Assembly (NCBI GenBank): GCA_900770405.1
Contig: CAAGKL010000077.1
Coordinates: forward strand, 1-12,488
Direction of reading: 5' to 3'
Source of the DNA: Clostridia bacterium
Lineage (GTDB): Bacteria; Bacillota; Clostridia; UBA1381
DNA length: 12,488 nt
A model generated the notes under the pieces. The model was not told the origin of the DNA, ran no database searches, and saw only the letters and a program-made list of their open reading frames with translations. Of this stretch, positions 1-7,339 are shown in pieces; the first letter of the stretch is position 1, and every line of letters starts with the position of its first letter. The translations under genes and the position numbers were made by a program.

Positions 1-1517
1 CCCACGGCGACGTGATGAGCTGCTACACCAACGATACCGACACGCTGCGGCAGATGATTTCGCAGAGCCTTCCGCAGGTAACCTCGTCGATTATCACGGT
101 CATCTCGGTGCTTTTCGCAATGCTGAGCGTGAGCCTGTGGCTGACGCTGTTTGTGCTCGTGTGCGTATTTCTGATTTTGAAGGCGACAAAAAAGATTACC
201 TCGAACAGCCGCAAATATTTCGTCGCGCAGCAGAAATCGCTCGGCGACATCAACGGCTATATCGAGGAAATGATACAGGGGCAGAGAGTTATCAAGGTTT
301 TCTGCCACGAGGAGAAGGCGATTGAGGGCTTCGATGCGAAGAATGAGCAGCTTTGCCGCGATGCGACCGAGGCGAATAAGTTCGCGAATATCCTGATGCC
401 GACGATGAATAACCTCGGGCACGTGCTTTATGTGCTGCTCGCGCTGGTCGGCGGGGCGATGGCACTGGCGGGCGTGTGGAACGTGAGCCTCACGGGCGCG
501 GGCGTGCTGACGCTCGGTATGATTGCGTCGTTTTTGCAGCTGTCGCGCAGCTTTATTATGCCGATAAGCCAGGTTTCGCAGCAGCTTGCGTCGGTGATCA
601 TGGCGCTGGCGGGCGCGGAGCGTATCTTCGCACTGATTGACGAGCCTTCCGAGCAGGACAACGGCTATGTCACGCTCGTGAATGCGACGCGGAAAAACGA
701 CACTCTTGAGGAGAGCGGCGAAAGCACCGGAATGTGGGCGTGGAAGCACCCTCACGCCGACGGCACGGTCACCTATACCGAGCTGCGCGGCGTGGTTGAG
801 CTCGACGACGTGGATTTCGGCTACACCGAGGACAAATTGGTGCTGCATAATATCAGTATTCTCGCCGAGAGCGGGCAGAAAATTGCCTTTGTCGGCGCGA
901 CCGGCGCCGGAAAAACCACGATTACGAATCTGATTAACAGGTTTTATGACATCGACGACGGCAAAATCCGCTATGACGGGATTAATATTAATAAGATTAA
1001 AAAGGCGGATCTGCGGCGGTCGCTGGGCGTTGTGCTGCAGGACGTGAACCTTTTCACCGGCACGGTGATGGATAATATCCGCTACGGCAGACCCGACGCG
1101 ACCGACGAGGAATGTATCGCCGCCGCGCGGCTGGCGAATGCCGATGGCTTTATCCGTATGCTGCCGAACGGCTATGACACCGTGCTCTCGGGCGACGGCA
1201 GCGGACTTTCGCAGGGGCAGCGCCAGCTGATTTCGATAGCGCGCGCTGCGGCAGCCGATCCGCCGGTTATGATTCTGGACGAGGCGACCTCCTCGGTCGA
1301 CACGCGCACCGAGTCGATTGTCCAGCGCGGAATGGATGCGTTGATGCACGGCAGAACCGTGTTCGTAATCGCGCACAGGCTGTCGACGGTCAGAAATTCC
1401 GACGTTATAATGGTGCTCGACCACGGCAGAATTATTGAGCGCGGCAGCCACGATGAGCTGATACGCGCGAAGGGGCAGTACTACAGGCTGTATACCGGCG
1501 CATTTGAGCTGGAGTAA
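1..1517 (+). CDS. ABC exporter half-transporter (fused permease and ATPase), 5' partial
   Basis: This is the 3' part of a multidrug/peptide-type ABC exporter subunit. The frame is open to the left edge (HGDVMSCYTNDTDTLRQ), so the true start lies outside the window. Counting from the ATG at 12, residues 1-210 hold the remaining membrane segments of the type-I exporter domain. Residues 260-501 are the ATPase: Walker A GATGAGKTT (295-303), Q-loop Gln343, signature LSQGQ (399-403), Walker B VMILDEA (419-425), D-loop SSVD (427-430) and switch His455. The Walker B glutamate is present, so this site looks competent for hydrolysis. A linker of about 40 residues (about 220-258) containing MWAWKHPHADG separates the domains, as in a common Clostridia exporter subgroup whose genes usually occur as adjacent pairs. 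The partner is probably upstream, outside the window. Substrate unknown. A terminator follows. Confidence 0.95.
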   Translation, partial: HGDVMSCYTNDTDTLRQMISQSLPQVTSSIITVISVLFAMLSVSLWLTLFVLVCVFLILKATKKITSNSRKYFVAQQKSLGDINGYIEEMIQGQRVIKVFCHEEKAIEGFDAKNEQLCRDATEANKFANILMPTMNNLGHVLYVLLALVGGAMALAGVWNVSLTGAGVLTLGMIASFLQLSRSFIMPISQVSQQLASVIMALAGAERIFALIDEPSEQDNGYVTLVNATRKNDTLEESGESTGMWAWKHPHADGTVTYTELRGVVELDDVDFGYTEDKLVLHNISILAESGQKIAFVGATGAGKTTITNLINRFYDIDDGKIRYDGININKIKKADLRRSLGVVLQDVNLFTGTVMDNIRYGRPDATDEECIAAARLANADGFIRMLPNGYDTVLSGDGSGLSQGQRQLISIARAAAADPPVMILDEATSSVDTRTESIVQRGMDALMHGRTVFVIAHRLSTVRNSDVIMVLDHGRIIERGSHDELIRAKGQYYRLYTGAFELE

Positions 1518-1526
1518 ACGGGCTGC

Positions 1527-1575
1527 AGCAAAATGCACAGACCGCATAAAGTACTTTATGTTGCACTATTTTGCT
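1527..1575. repeat. large interrupted palindrome after the ABC exporter gene
   Basis: An outer arm AGCAAAATGCA (1527-1537) faces TGCACTATTTTGCT (1562-1575), which is complementary apart from a small insertion. Inside lies a perfect 16-bp palindrome, CATAAAGTACTTTATG (1545-1560). No T-run follows the right arm, and a separate terminator lies just downstream, so this may be a dispersed intergenic palindromic repeat or an RNA 3'-end structure. Function unknown. Confidence 0.5.
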
Positions 1576-1595
1576 AAAGCCCCAAATATGGCTAT

Positions 1596-1637
1596 AAAAA
1601 AACACCGCGGCGGCGCAATACCGTCTGCGGTGTTTTT
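1596..1637. terminator. bidirectional rho-independent terminator between convergent genes
   Basis: The arms AAAAACACCGC-GG and CTGCGGTGTTTTT pair with one mismatch around a loop of roughly 12 bases. The A-run on one side and T-run on the other give a U-tract in both directions. It sits between the ABC gene ending at 1517 and the leftward gene ending at 1648. Confidence 0.85.
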
Positions 1638-1647
1638 GTGTGCAAAA

Positions 1648-2268
1648 TTAAAATTCGGGCTCGTAGCTTTGCGCGGTGTTCTCCCAGCAAATCTCGCGTA
1701 TTTCAATATCCTTGATTTTGAGCTTTGTGCAATAGGGCGAAAATCCGACATGCCCGCCCTTTATCGGCGACGGGTCAATCAGCTCGCAGATGAGCTTGTC
1801 ATCGACGAGCAGGAAATTCTGCCCGTCAATCGCGCCGCAGGTGATGTGCACCTCGCTGCCCGGGGTGTACGTGTAGAGCGAGGTCGTGGAGTAAAGCCCG
1901 GTTGCGAGATTGCGCTCGATGCCGCTTTTGTTGTCATACCAGCCGTTCAGCCCGCAGACGTAGGACTCGCCGAGGTAGTCGGTTTTCTCGTCCCAGTGCG
2001 CGCAGTAAACCGCGTTTAGGTCACGCGTTGCCGGCAGCACCGTAGCAACGGTAAAGCTGAGCATAACATTCTGAGAAAAGTTTTCGCGGCTAAAGAGTAT
2101 GCCGCCCTTGTTGCCGGTTTCCGTGCCGATGAGCCAGCCGTCCTTCTGCTCCCAGTGCCCCGCCATCGGCATCCAGTACTCCTGCCAGTCGTCCGCCGGC
2201 GAGTAGGAAAGCAGCAGCTTTGATTTCTCGGGGTAGACGGTCTTTCCGAGCAATGAAATTTTTTCCAT
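1648..2268 (-). CDS. Small cytosolic jelly-roll protein (YesU/DUF1961- or DUF1080-like)
   Basis: This 206-residue protein has no signal peptide or membrane segment, so it is probably cytoplasmic. It is rich in aromatic residues and has the layout of a concanavalin A-like jelly roll used in carbohydrate proteins. An N-terminal WQEYWMPMAGHWEQKDGWLIG-like strand region (28-48) is followed by GGILFS (55-60), and the C-terminal repeat-strand pattern GGHVGFSPYCTKLKIKDIEI (171-190) resembles the closing strands of YesU (DUF1961) and of DUF1080 proteins. The family name is from memory of pattern and is tentative. The start is set by ACGGAGG eight bases upstream. It lies downstream of the Gfo/Idh/MocA gene in the same direction, but a hairpin terminator lies between them, so it may depend on read-through or on its own unseen promoter. 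A role in binding or cleaving a modified sugar is inferred from context only. Confidence 0.85.
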   Translation of the reverse strand: MEKISLLGKTVYPEKSKLLLSYSPADDWQEYWMPMAGHWEQKDGWLIGTETGNKGGILFSRENFSQNVMLSFTVATVLPATRDLNAVYCAHWDEKTDYLGESYVCGLNGWYDNKSGIERNLATGLYSTTSLYTYTPGSEVHITCGAIDGQNFLLVDDKLICELIDPSPIKGGHVGFSPYCTKLKIKDIEIREICWENTAQSYEPEF

Positions 2269-2356
2269 AATAAAACCTCCGTTTTGCCGCTGTGTGGGTG
2301 GCTGTGGGTAAGCAGGGAAGATAATTTCCCGGTTTATCTCAGCCGGATAAGCGGCG

Positions 2357-2386
2357 TAAAAACCGGGCGCGGCTTTTGCCGCGCCG
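2357..2386 (-). terminator. rho-independent terminator after the Gfo/Idh/MocA gene
   Basis: A perfect 8-bp stem GGCGCGGC/GCCGCGCC (2366-2373 and 2378-2385) with a four-base loop. In the leftward direction it is followed by CGG and then five T residues (2362-2358). In the other direction GATATTTTTG follows, so some bidirectional activity is possible. It lies 13 bases past the stop of the dehydrogenase gene and may reduce expression of the next leftward gene. Confidence 0.7.
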
Positions 2387-2398
2387 ATATTTTTGTTA

Positions 2399-3436
2399 TT
2401 AAAGCGCTACGGTTTTGCCCGCGTCGCTGCCGGCATATGCCGCCTCGATTGCCCGCTGCGAGCGGATTGCGTCTGCTGCAGTGACGGGGATTTTTCCGCC
2501 GTTTAATACGGCGTCGGCGAATGCCTCAACCTCTTTTGTATACATATTTCCGAATTCGACCGCAAGCTCGAGCGGCTTAATTTCGCCGCGCGTCTGCTGC
2601 GCGTCATAGCCGCCGGCATCGTCGGTGCAGAGCACGCGGACGCTGCCGCCCTCGACCTGCGAGATTGTGCCCTCGGCGAAAACGCTGCCCTTTGTGCCGT
2701 AAAATTCCAGCTTGCAGATTGCCGCCGCGTCGGGAATGTTGAAGTTTGCGTCAACGATGCAGGTCGCGCCGTTGTTCATACGGAAAATCGCCGCGCCGGC
2801 ATCATCGGCGTTGTAGCGGAAAATCTGATTCCCGCACATCGCCGCCGCCTCGACCGGCTCAAGACCGGTGATGTAGCGTATCAGATCGACGCAGTGTATG
2901 CCCATATCCATCATCGCGCCGCCGCCGGAAAGGGCTTTGTCCTGCCGCCAGCAGTTCTCGATTTCGGGATACCAGCAGGTGAGCTGCGCGCGCGCCGAAA
3001 CGATTTCGCCGAGCTTGCCGTCGGCTATGAGCTCGCGGATTTTCTGATGATAGGAATGAAACCGCATCATAAAGCCCACGCCGAGCTTTACGCCCTCTTT
3101 ATCACAGAAATCCGCGATTTCCTGCGCCTCGGCGCAGGTGAGCCCCATCGGCTTTTCGAGTAGAATGTGCTTTTTCGCCTTTGCCGCGGCAAAGCACTGC
3201 TCCTTGTGGCAGAATACCGGCGAGGCGATGTAAACCGCGTCGATTTCCCTGTCCGCCAAAAGCTCATCGATAGTCTCAACCGCGCGTGCGCCGTACTTTC
3301 CGGCAACGGTCTTCGCCGCGGCAAAATTTGCGTCCATAACAGCTGTAAGCTGCGAATTTCCGGCAAGCATCATACCCGGAATTGTTCTGCGGTCGGCAAT
3401 ACCGCCGCAGCCGATAACTCCCCATTTAAGCTTCAT
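2399..3436 (-). CDS. Gfo/Idh/MocA-family NAD(P)-dependent sugar dehydrogenase
   Basis: This 345-residue protein, a usual length for the family, should oxidise or reduce a hydroxyl/keto group on a sugar, sugar phosphate or inositol using NAD(P), in the cytoplasm. The N-terminal Rossmann motif GVIGCGGIA is at 6-14. The family EKP signature is E94-K95-P96, whose lysine is catalytic. GGGAMMDMGIHCVDLIRY (171-188) supplies the typical Asp177 and His181 pair. The C-terminal half is the alpha/beta sheet substrate domain. The start follows AAGGAGG and lies 11 bases after the stop of the DegT aminotransferase gene, so the two are surely co-transcribed. The pairing of such a dehydrogenase with a DegT aminotransferase recalls 3-keto/3-amino sugar pathways such as ntdC/ntdA in Bacillus, but the substrate cannot be read from the sequence. 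Confidence 0.95.
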   Translation of the reverse strand: MKLKWGVIGCGGIADRRTIPGMMLAGNSQLTAVMDANFAAAKTVAGKYGARAVETIDELLADREIDAVYIASPVFCHKEQCFAAAKAKKHILLEKPMGLTCAEAQEIADFCDKEGVKLGVGFMMRFHSYHQKIRELIADGKLGEIVSARAQLTCWYPEIENCWRQDKALSGGGAMMDMGIHCVDLIRYITGLEPVEAAAMCGNQIFRYNADDAGAAIFRMNNGATCIVDANFNIPDAAAICKLEFYGTKGSVFAEGTISQVEGGSVRVLCTDDAGGYDAQQTRGEIKPLELAVEFGNMYTKEVEAFADAVLNGGKIPVTAADAIRSQRAIEAAYAGSDAGKTVAL

Positions 3437-3447
3437 TGCCGTCCTCC

Positions 3448-4755
3448 TTATTTGCCGCTCTGCATCTCGCCGACAGCCTCCAAAACAGCGTCAGCCATAT
3501 ACTCGAGCTGCTCGTCGGACAGACCGTAAAGCGGCAGGTGCGTAAAGCGGCGGTAGAATACCTCCTCGCAAACGGGGCACTCCTTCGCGATTTCGTCGGG
3601 GTTGTAGCCCATATCGCTGACCGCCTTAAAGCGGTAGAGCGGGCCGAAGTGCGGAATGTTCGTAACGCCCTTTTCCTCGAGCTTTTTCTTCAGAACCTGA
3701 ACGTCGCCGCCCGCCTTGTCGGGGTCGATTTGCAGGAGGTAAAGGTGGAAGGTCGGCTTGATTTCGTCATTGCCGAGATCCTGCGGAATAATTGCGTCAT
3801 TTCCGGCAAAGCGGCTGTTCAGATACTCCGCCGCCTTGCGTCTTTTTGCGATAATTTCCTCGTTGCGCGCAATTTGCAGGCGAAGTCCGAGCCCCTGAAT
3901 TTCTGTCGGGGAGTAGTTCGCTGCGATAAACGGCTCTTCCTTGCCGGGGATCGGCGTGATGTTGTAGAGCCAATCCTTAATGGGCGCGGAGAAATCGAGC
4001 CCGAGGAAGCGTGCGCGCTTCATTTCCTTGCCGTAGCCGGGGATTGTCGTTGTGGCAATGCCGCCCTCGCCGAAGGAGGTGATGTTCTTAACCTCATGGA
4101 AGCTGAATGCGGCAAAATCGCCGATTGTGCCGATGTGACGACCCTTATACATAGCGCCGAAAGCGTGCGCGGCGTCCTCCAAAACGAGAATGTCGTGCTC
4201 CTTTGCGATTTCCATAATCGGGTCGAGATCAACCGGGTAGCCGCCGATATGTACGGGAACAATCATCTTTGTACGCGGCGTAATTTTACGGCGTACGTCC
4301 TCGGGATCCATATTAATCGTGCGCGGGTCAACGTCTGCGAACACGAGCTTTGCGCCGATTGCGAGCGGGTATGCCATCGTTGCCACAAAGGTGATTGCGG
4401 GGACGATAACCTCGTCGCCCTCCTTGAGATTTGCGTACTTGTATGCAATTTCGAAGCCGGAGGTGGCATTGGTTACGAATGTGCTGCTGTCGGTGCCGAG
4501 ATACTCGTTGCACGCCTGCTCTGCCGCCTCAACCTCCGAGCCGGTCGAAAGCTTTCCGGGAGGTGTGGATATTGCGTCGAGCTTTTTCACCTGCTCCCAG
4601 ACCGCCTCACACGCCTTGTCGTACTCCTCACCCTTTCCCTGCATCAGAAAACGGATTATCTCCATCAGATCGGCTACGTTGTAATTCTCGCCGACTGCCG
4701 CCCAGGGGACCTTTGTCGCGCCGGTATTATACCGGAAATCTGTTGTTTCACTCAT
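3448..4755 (-). CDS. DegT/DnrJ/EryC1/StrS-family PLP-dependent sugar aminotransferase
   Basis: This 435-residue fold-type I PLP enzyme transfers an amino group to or from a keto sugar, usually a nucleotide-linked or phosphorylated one. The PLP lysine is K223 in FSFHEVKNITSFGEGG, and the pyridine-nitrogen aspartate is D194 in LEDAAHAFGA. TNATSGFEIA (95-104) corresponds to the cofactor phosphate loop. It is somewhat longer than the usual 370-400 residues, with an N-terminal extension of about 60 residues that includes FRYNTGATKVPWAAVGENYN. The start ATG has AAGGAGG at a good distance. It is the first gene of the leftward operon and is read from a consensus-like promoter with a ROK-type operator in its 5' leader. 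Whether it works in synthesis (aminating a keto sugar made by the next gene's dehydrogenase) or in breakdown is not decided by the sequence. Confidence 0.95.
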   Translation of the reverse strand: MSETTDFRYNTGATKVPWAAVGENYNVADLMEIIRFLMQGKGEEYDKACEAVWEQVKKLDAISTPPGKLSTGSEVEAAEQACNEYLGTDSSTFVTNATSGFEIAYKYANLKEGDEVIVPAITFVATMAYPLAIGAKLVFADVDPRTINMDPEDVRRKITPRTKMIVPVHIGGYPVDLDPIMEIAKEHDILVLEDAAHAFGAMYKGRHIGTIGDFAAFSFHEVKNITSFGEGGIATTTIPGYGKEMKRARFLGLDFSAPIKDWLYNITPIPGKEEPFIAANYSPTEIQGLGLRLQIARNEEIIAKRRKAAEYLNSRFAGNDAIIPQDLGNDEIKPTFHLYLLQIDPDKAGGDVQVLKKKLEEKGVTNIPHFGPLYRFKAVSDMGYNPDEIAKECPVCEEVFYRRFTHLPLYGLSDEQLEYMADAVLEAVGEMQSGK

Positions 4756-4778
4756 TGTAATTATGCCTCCTTAATTAA

Positions 4779-4799
4779 TTTATTCATTGGATAAATTAA
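4779..4799. promoter_or_regulatory. ROK operator O1, overlapping the leftward promoter start region
   Basis: TTTATTCA-TTGGA-TAAATTAA. The half-sites match in seven of eight positions with those of the second site 89 bp away (consensus TTTATTCA-N5-TRAATTAA). It is nested in a longer perfect inverted repeat, ATTAATTTAT (4774-4783) and ATAAATTAAT (4791-4800). It starts at the last base of the leftward -10 box and covers the likely transcription start, so binding would block the aminotransferase operon. Confidence 0.75.
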
Positions 4800-4827
4800 T
4801 AATATCAAATATTTTTCCGTTTGTCAA
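4799..4827 (-). promoter_or_regulatory. sigma-A promoter of the aminotransferase operon
   Basis: Reading leftward: TTGACA (4827-4822), a 17-bp spacer, then TATTAT (4804-4799). This is a perfect -35 box, ideal spacing and a five-of-six -10 box. Transcription should start near 4792, inside operator O1. Confidence 0.8.
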
Positions 4828-4839
4828 TAGTATTTTGTA

Positions 4840-4868
4840 TTGACAAATCAAATTGGCAATGTTATAAT
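4840..4868 (+). promoter_or_regulatory. sigma-A promoter of the ROK/exporter/deacetylase operon
   Basis: TTGACA (4840-4845), a 17-bp spacer and TATAAT (4863-4868): a full-consensus promoter. Only 12 bp separate its -35 box from that of the leftward promoter. A strong unregulated promoter in front of a regulator gene fits control by repression. Confidence 0.85.
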
Positions 4869-4888
4869 TTATTCAAACGATGAATTAA
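4868..4888. promoter_or_regulatory. ROK operator O2, overlapping the rightward promoter start region
   Basis: TTTATTCA-AACGA-TGAATTAA, the same design as O1. It begins at the last base of the rightward -10 box and covers the expected start near 4875, predicting autorepression of the ROK gene and its downstream operon. Confidence 0.75.
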
Positions 4889-4929
4889 TGTGATTTTTGC
4901 TGCTGTACGGCGGCGGAACGGAGATTAAT

Positions 4930-6099
4930 ATGACAGGACAGGTGGGAAATTCCCGTCTTATTCAGAGAATGAACCGCTTGAAGGTTCTCAATTATATAAG
5001 AAGAAATCCCGACGCGGCAAGACCGAAAATCGCGCGCGATACCGGGCTGTCGCTCTCGTCGGTGACAAATATCGTGACCTATCTTATTTCGGTGGGGCTG
5101 GTTTGCGAAAACGGCGCGGAGCAGGCGGAGCGCGTCGGCAGAAAGAGCATACGGCTGCGGTTTTGTGCCGATGCCTACGGGCTTGTATGCGTTTTCCTCG
5201 GCGTGGACAGCATAGATATTGCGTATACCGACCTTGAGGGGCGGATAATTACGCGCATTTGCGCGAATGCGGCGGCGATGACGCCGAAGCGTATGGTTGA
5301 GCTGGTACGCGAGAAGGTCGCCGGACTGGTCGCGGAATTCGGCAGGGAAAAAATTCTCGCAATCGGCGTCGCGATTTCGGGGCTTGTGCTCGATGGGAGC
5401 AGATTTGTGCTGTCGTCGAGTCTCAAATGGAAGGAATTTGACATAAAATCGCTGCTCGAGCGTGAAACCGAGCTGCCGGTTTTTGTGGAAAATATGTCGT
5501 TTGTGAAGGCGGTGCACTACTTTTTTGACGTGAACCATACCGGCAGCGACAATATGCTTTTTATCGACCTTGACGGCGGCGTCGGCGCGTGCCAGTATTA
5601 CGGAGGCGTGATGAACCGCGCGATGCTCGGCGAAATCGGGCATACGACGGTCGAGCGCGACGGCGAGGAGTGCTTCTGCGGCAACCGCGGCTGTCTGGAG
5701 GCGATGTGCTCGCCGCAGAGAATGGCGCGGCTTTACGCCGAATATTCGGGAGAGCCGCAGGAGATGGCGGCGCAGGCGCTCGCACGCGGCAATGCGGCGG
5801 CGGTGCGCGCGGCGGACGAGTGTGCGGAGTATCTCGGGATAGGGCTGGCGAATATGGTGAATTTGTGCCGCCCGTCGGAGATAATTCTGAATATCGGCAG
5901 CTTTTCCGGGCTGCACGGTGTGCTTGATCGCGCGATGAATTATATGTATAAGCGGGCGCACCCGGCGCTTTGCGAGAATTTGGTGATACGCGAAATTTCG
6001 GTCAGCGGCGAGGACGCTGTGCGCGCGATGGCGTTTGATTTGTGCGACAGAATGTTCGATGTTGCCTATGAGGGCGATTTTGCGGACGGGGAGAATTGA
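4930..6099 (+). CDS. ROK-family (NagC/XylR-type) transcriptional repressor
   Basis: This 389-residue sugar-responsive regulator has an N-terminal winged helix-turn-helix (about 15-60, with RPKIARDTGLSLSSVTNIVT as the recognition region) and a ROK sugar-binding domain (about 85-375). The ROK zinc motif is intact: GEIGH with His238, then CFCGNRGCLE with Cys248, Cys250 and Cys255. The position of the kinase catalytic aspartate (ENDA in ROK kinases) reads ENMS at 187-190 and the kinase ATP loop is absent, so it should sense a sugar rather than phosphorylate it. The start is the ATG at 4930, preceded by ACGGAG at six bases; an in-frame TTG at 4897 lacks such a site. It heads the rightward operon and is the obvious binder of the twin operators O1 and O2. 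The exporter gene follows one base after its stop. Confidence 0.95.
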   Translation: MTGQVGNSRLIQRMNRLKVLNYIRRNPDAARPKIARDTGLSLSSVTNIVTYLISVGLVCENGAEQAERVGRKSIRLRFCADAYGLVCVFLGVDSIDIAYTDLEGRIITRICANAAAMTPKRMVELVREKVAGLVAEFGREKILAIGVAISGLVLDGSRFVLSSSLKWKEFDIKSLLERETELPVFVENMSFVKAVHYFFDVNHTGSDNMLFIDLDGGVGACQYYGGVMNRAMLGEIGHTTVERDGEECFCGNRGCLEAMCSPQRMARLYAEYSGEPQEMAAQALARGNAAAVRAADECAEYLGIGLANMVNLCRPSEIILNIGSFSGLHGVLDRAMNYMYKRAHPALCENLVIREISVSGEDAVRAMAFDLCDRMFDVAYEGDFADGEN

Positions 6100-6100
6100 G

Positions 6101-6841
6101 ATGAGGACAGCGGAGCTTTTGGACGCGGCGTGCAGCATAGGCTATGCGATGCTGAAAAACGGCGCGGAAATCAGTCGCGTCGAGGACACGGCGCGCAGAA
6201 TATGTACGGCGTACGGCGCGGAGGATATGAACGTGTTTGCGCTTTCGTCGACGATAATCATTACGCTGACGGTCGGCGGCGAGACGCTCACGCAGACCAA
6301 ACGCGTCGGGACCATTTCCACGAATCTCGGGCGCGTGAAGCTGCTGAATGACCTCTCGCGCGAGATTTGCGCGGGGCTGCCCGGCTATGATGAGATAAAG
6401 GCGAAAATTGACAAGTGTGCCGCCGCGCCGACCTACCCGCCGGCAATGTCGGTCTTTGCGTATGCGCTGATTTCGGGCGCGTTCGCATTTTTCTTCGGCG
6501 GCGGGGTGCGCGAGTGCATCGCGGCAACCGCGGCGGGCATTTTGGTTCGGCTTGTGATGCTGCTTTTGGACAGGCTCGGTGCGGCGCAGGTGATTGAAAC
6601 CGCGGCGGCGAGCTCTGTGGCGGCGAGCGCGACATATCTGGCGGCGCAGTTTATGCCGCTCGCAACGGATACGGTGCTTATCAGCGTGCTGATGAACCTC
6701 GTGCCGGGCGTCGCGCTGGTGAACAGTATACGTGATTTCGCGGCGACGGATTTTATGTCCGGATCGGCACGGATTGTCGAGGCGCTCTTCTGCACGGCAG
6801 CGATTGCAGCCGGCGTTGCGGTTTCGCTCTTGTGGAGATAG
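6101..6841 (+). CDS. YjjP-like subunit of a split ThrE-family exporter
   Basis: This 246-residue protein matches the DUF1212/ThrE N-terminal half (E. coli YjjP is of similar size). The first ~110 residues are soluble (GYAMLKNGAEISRVEDTARRI, then LSSTIIITLT), with the family's conserved basic residues in TQTKRVGTISTNLGRVK. Residues about 113-245 form about five membrane helices, with the family motif LVPGVALVNSIRD between helices. The family exports threonine/serine (ThrE of Corynebacterium), and E. coli YjjPB has been linked to succinate export. The start ATG lies one base after the ROK gene stop, with GGGGAG upstream; translational coupling is likely. It must work with the next gene. The substrate here is unknown; a product of the neighbouring sugar enzymes is a possibility. 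Confidence 0.9.
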   Translation: MRTAELLDAACSIGYAMLKNGAEISRVEDTARRICTAYGAEDMNVFALSSTIIITLTVGGETLTQTKRVGTISTNLGRVKLLNDLSREICAGLPGYDEIKAKIDKCAAAPTYPPAMSVFAYALISGAFAFFFGGGVRECIAATAAGILVRLVMLLLDRLGAAQVIETAAASSVAASATYLAAQFMPLATDTVLISVLMNLVPGVALVNSIRDFAATDFMSGSARIVEALFCTAAIAAGVAVSLLWR

Positions 6842-6852
6842 GAGGGGATTTT

Positions 6853-7299
6853 ATGCTCGGATTTTTGGTGCCGTGCCTTGCGGCTTTTTGCGCGTGCGCG
6901 GGCTTTTCGCTGATGTATAATCTGCGCGGCGCGTATATCCCCGCATCGGCGATGTGCGGCGCGTTTTCGTGGGCGGTGTATCTGATTGCGGCGCGCACCG
7001 GCGGCAGCATAATGCCGTATTTTTTCGCGGGCGCCGCAGTGGCGCTCTATTCGGAAATCGCGGCAATTGTCCTGCGCGCACCGGCGACTGTATTTCTGAT
7101 ACCGGGAATAATCCCGACTGTCCCGGGGCTGACGGTTTACCGCGCGATGGCGGAATGTATGAGCCATAATACCGCGGGATTTATCGAAAAGGGGATAGAA
7201 ACCTTCAAAATCGGCGGCGCGATTGCTGCCGGAGTTATAGTTTGCACAGCGCTTTTCCGGCTCGTGAGAGCCGTTTATCAAAAGCACCATAAAGAATAA
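6853..7299 (+). CDS. YjjB-like subunit of a split ThrE-family exporter (DUF3815)
   Basis: This 148-residue protein consists almost wholly of membrane helices (four or five) and corresponds to the C-terminal half of ThrE and to E. coli YjjB (about 157 residues). The characteristic IPGIIPTVPGLTVYRAM motif lies in the middle (residues 84-100). The ATG at 6853 is preferred over an in-frame GTG at 6832 because GGAGGGG lies five bases upstream and the GTG is inside the preceding gene. The 11-base gap from the YjjP-like gene, whose stop overlaps this ribosome binding site, argues that the two are made together as one transporter. There is no sign of a fusion or decay. Confidence 0.9.
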   Translation: MLGFLVPCLAAFCACAGFSLMYNLRGAYIPASAMCGAFSWAVYLIAARTGGSIMPYFFAGAAVALYSEIAAIVLRAPATVFLIPGIIPTVPGLTVYRAMAECMSHNTAGFIEKGIETFKIGGAIAAGVIVCTALFRLVRAVYQKHHKE

Positions 7300-7306
7300 T
7301 AATTTG

Positions 7307-7334
7307 TGCCGCCCGACGGCGGCAGAACGGAGGA
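7307..7334 (+). promoter_or_regulatory. hairpin next to the ribosome binding site of the deacetylase gene
   Basis: TGCCGCC (7307-7313), loop CGAC, GGCGGCA (7318-7324) forms a perfect 7-bp stem, followed directly by GAACGGAGGAG, which holds the ribosome binding site. No T-run follows, so it is not a terminator. Similar leaders precede other genes in this window. It may stabilise the mRNA end or tune translation. Confidence 0.5.
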
Positions 7335-7339
7335 GTAGA

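Noticed and set aside
3436..4794. A 452-codon rightward open frame antisense to the aminotransferase gene
   Set aside because: It mirrors the whole DegT gene, which has a clear PLP-lysine motif and ribosome binding site. The antisense product shows no family pattern, and its frame runs through the operator region.
4885..6138. A 417-codon leftward open frame antisense to the ROK gene
   Set aside because: The product is a basic, His/Arg-rich string with no domain, typical of a shadow on GC-rich coding DNA. The ROK protein on the other strand is unmistakable.
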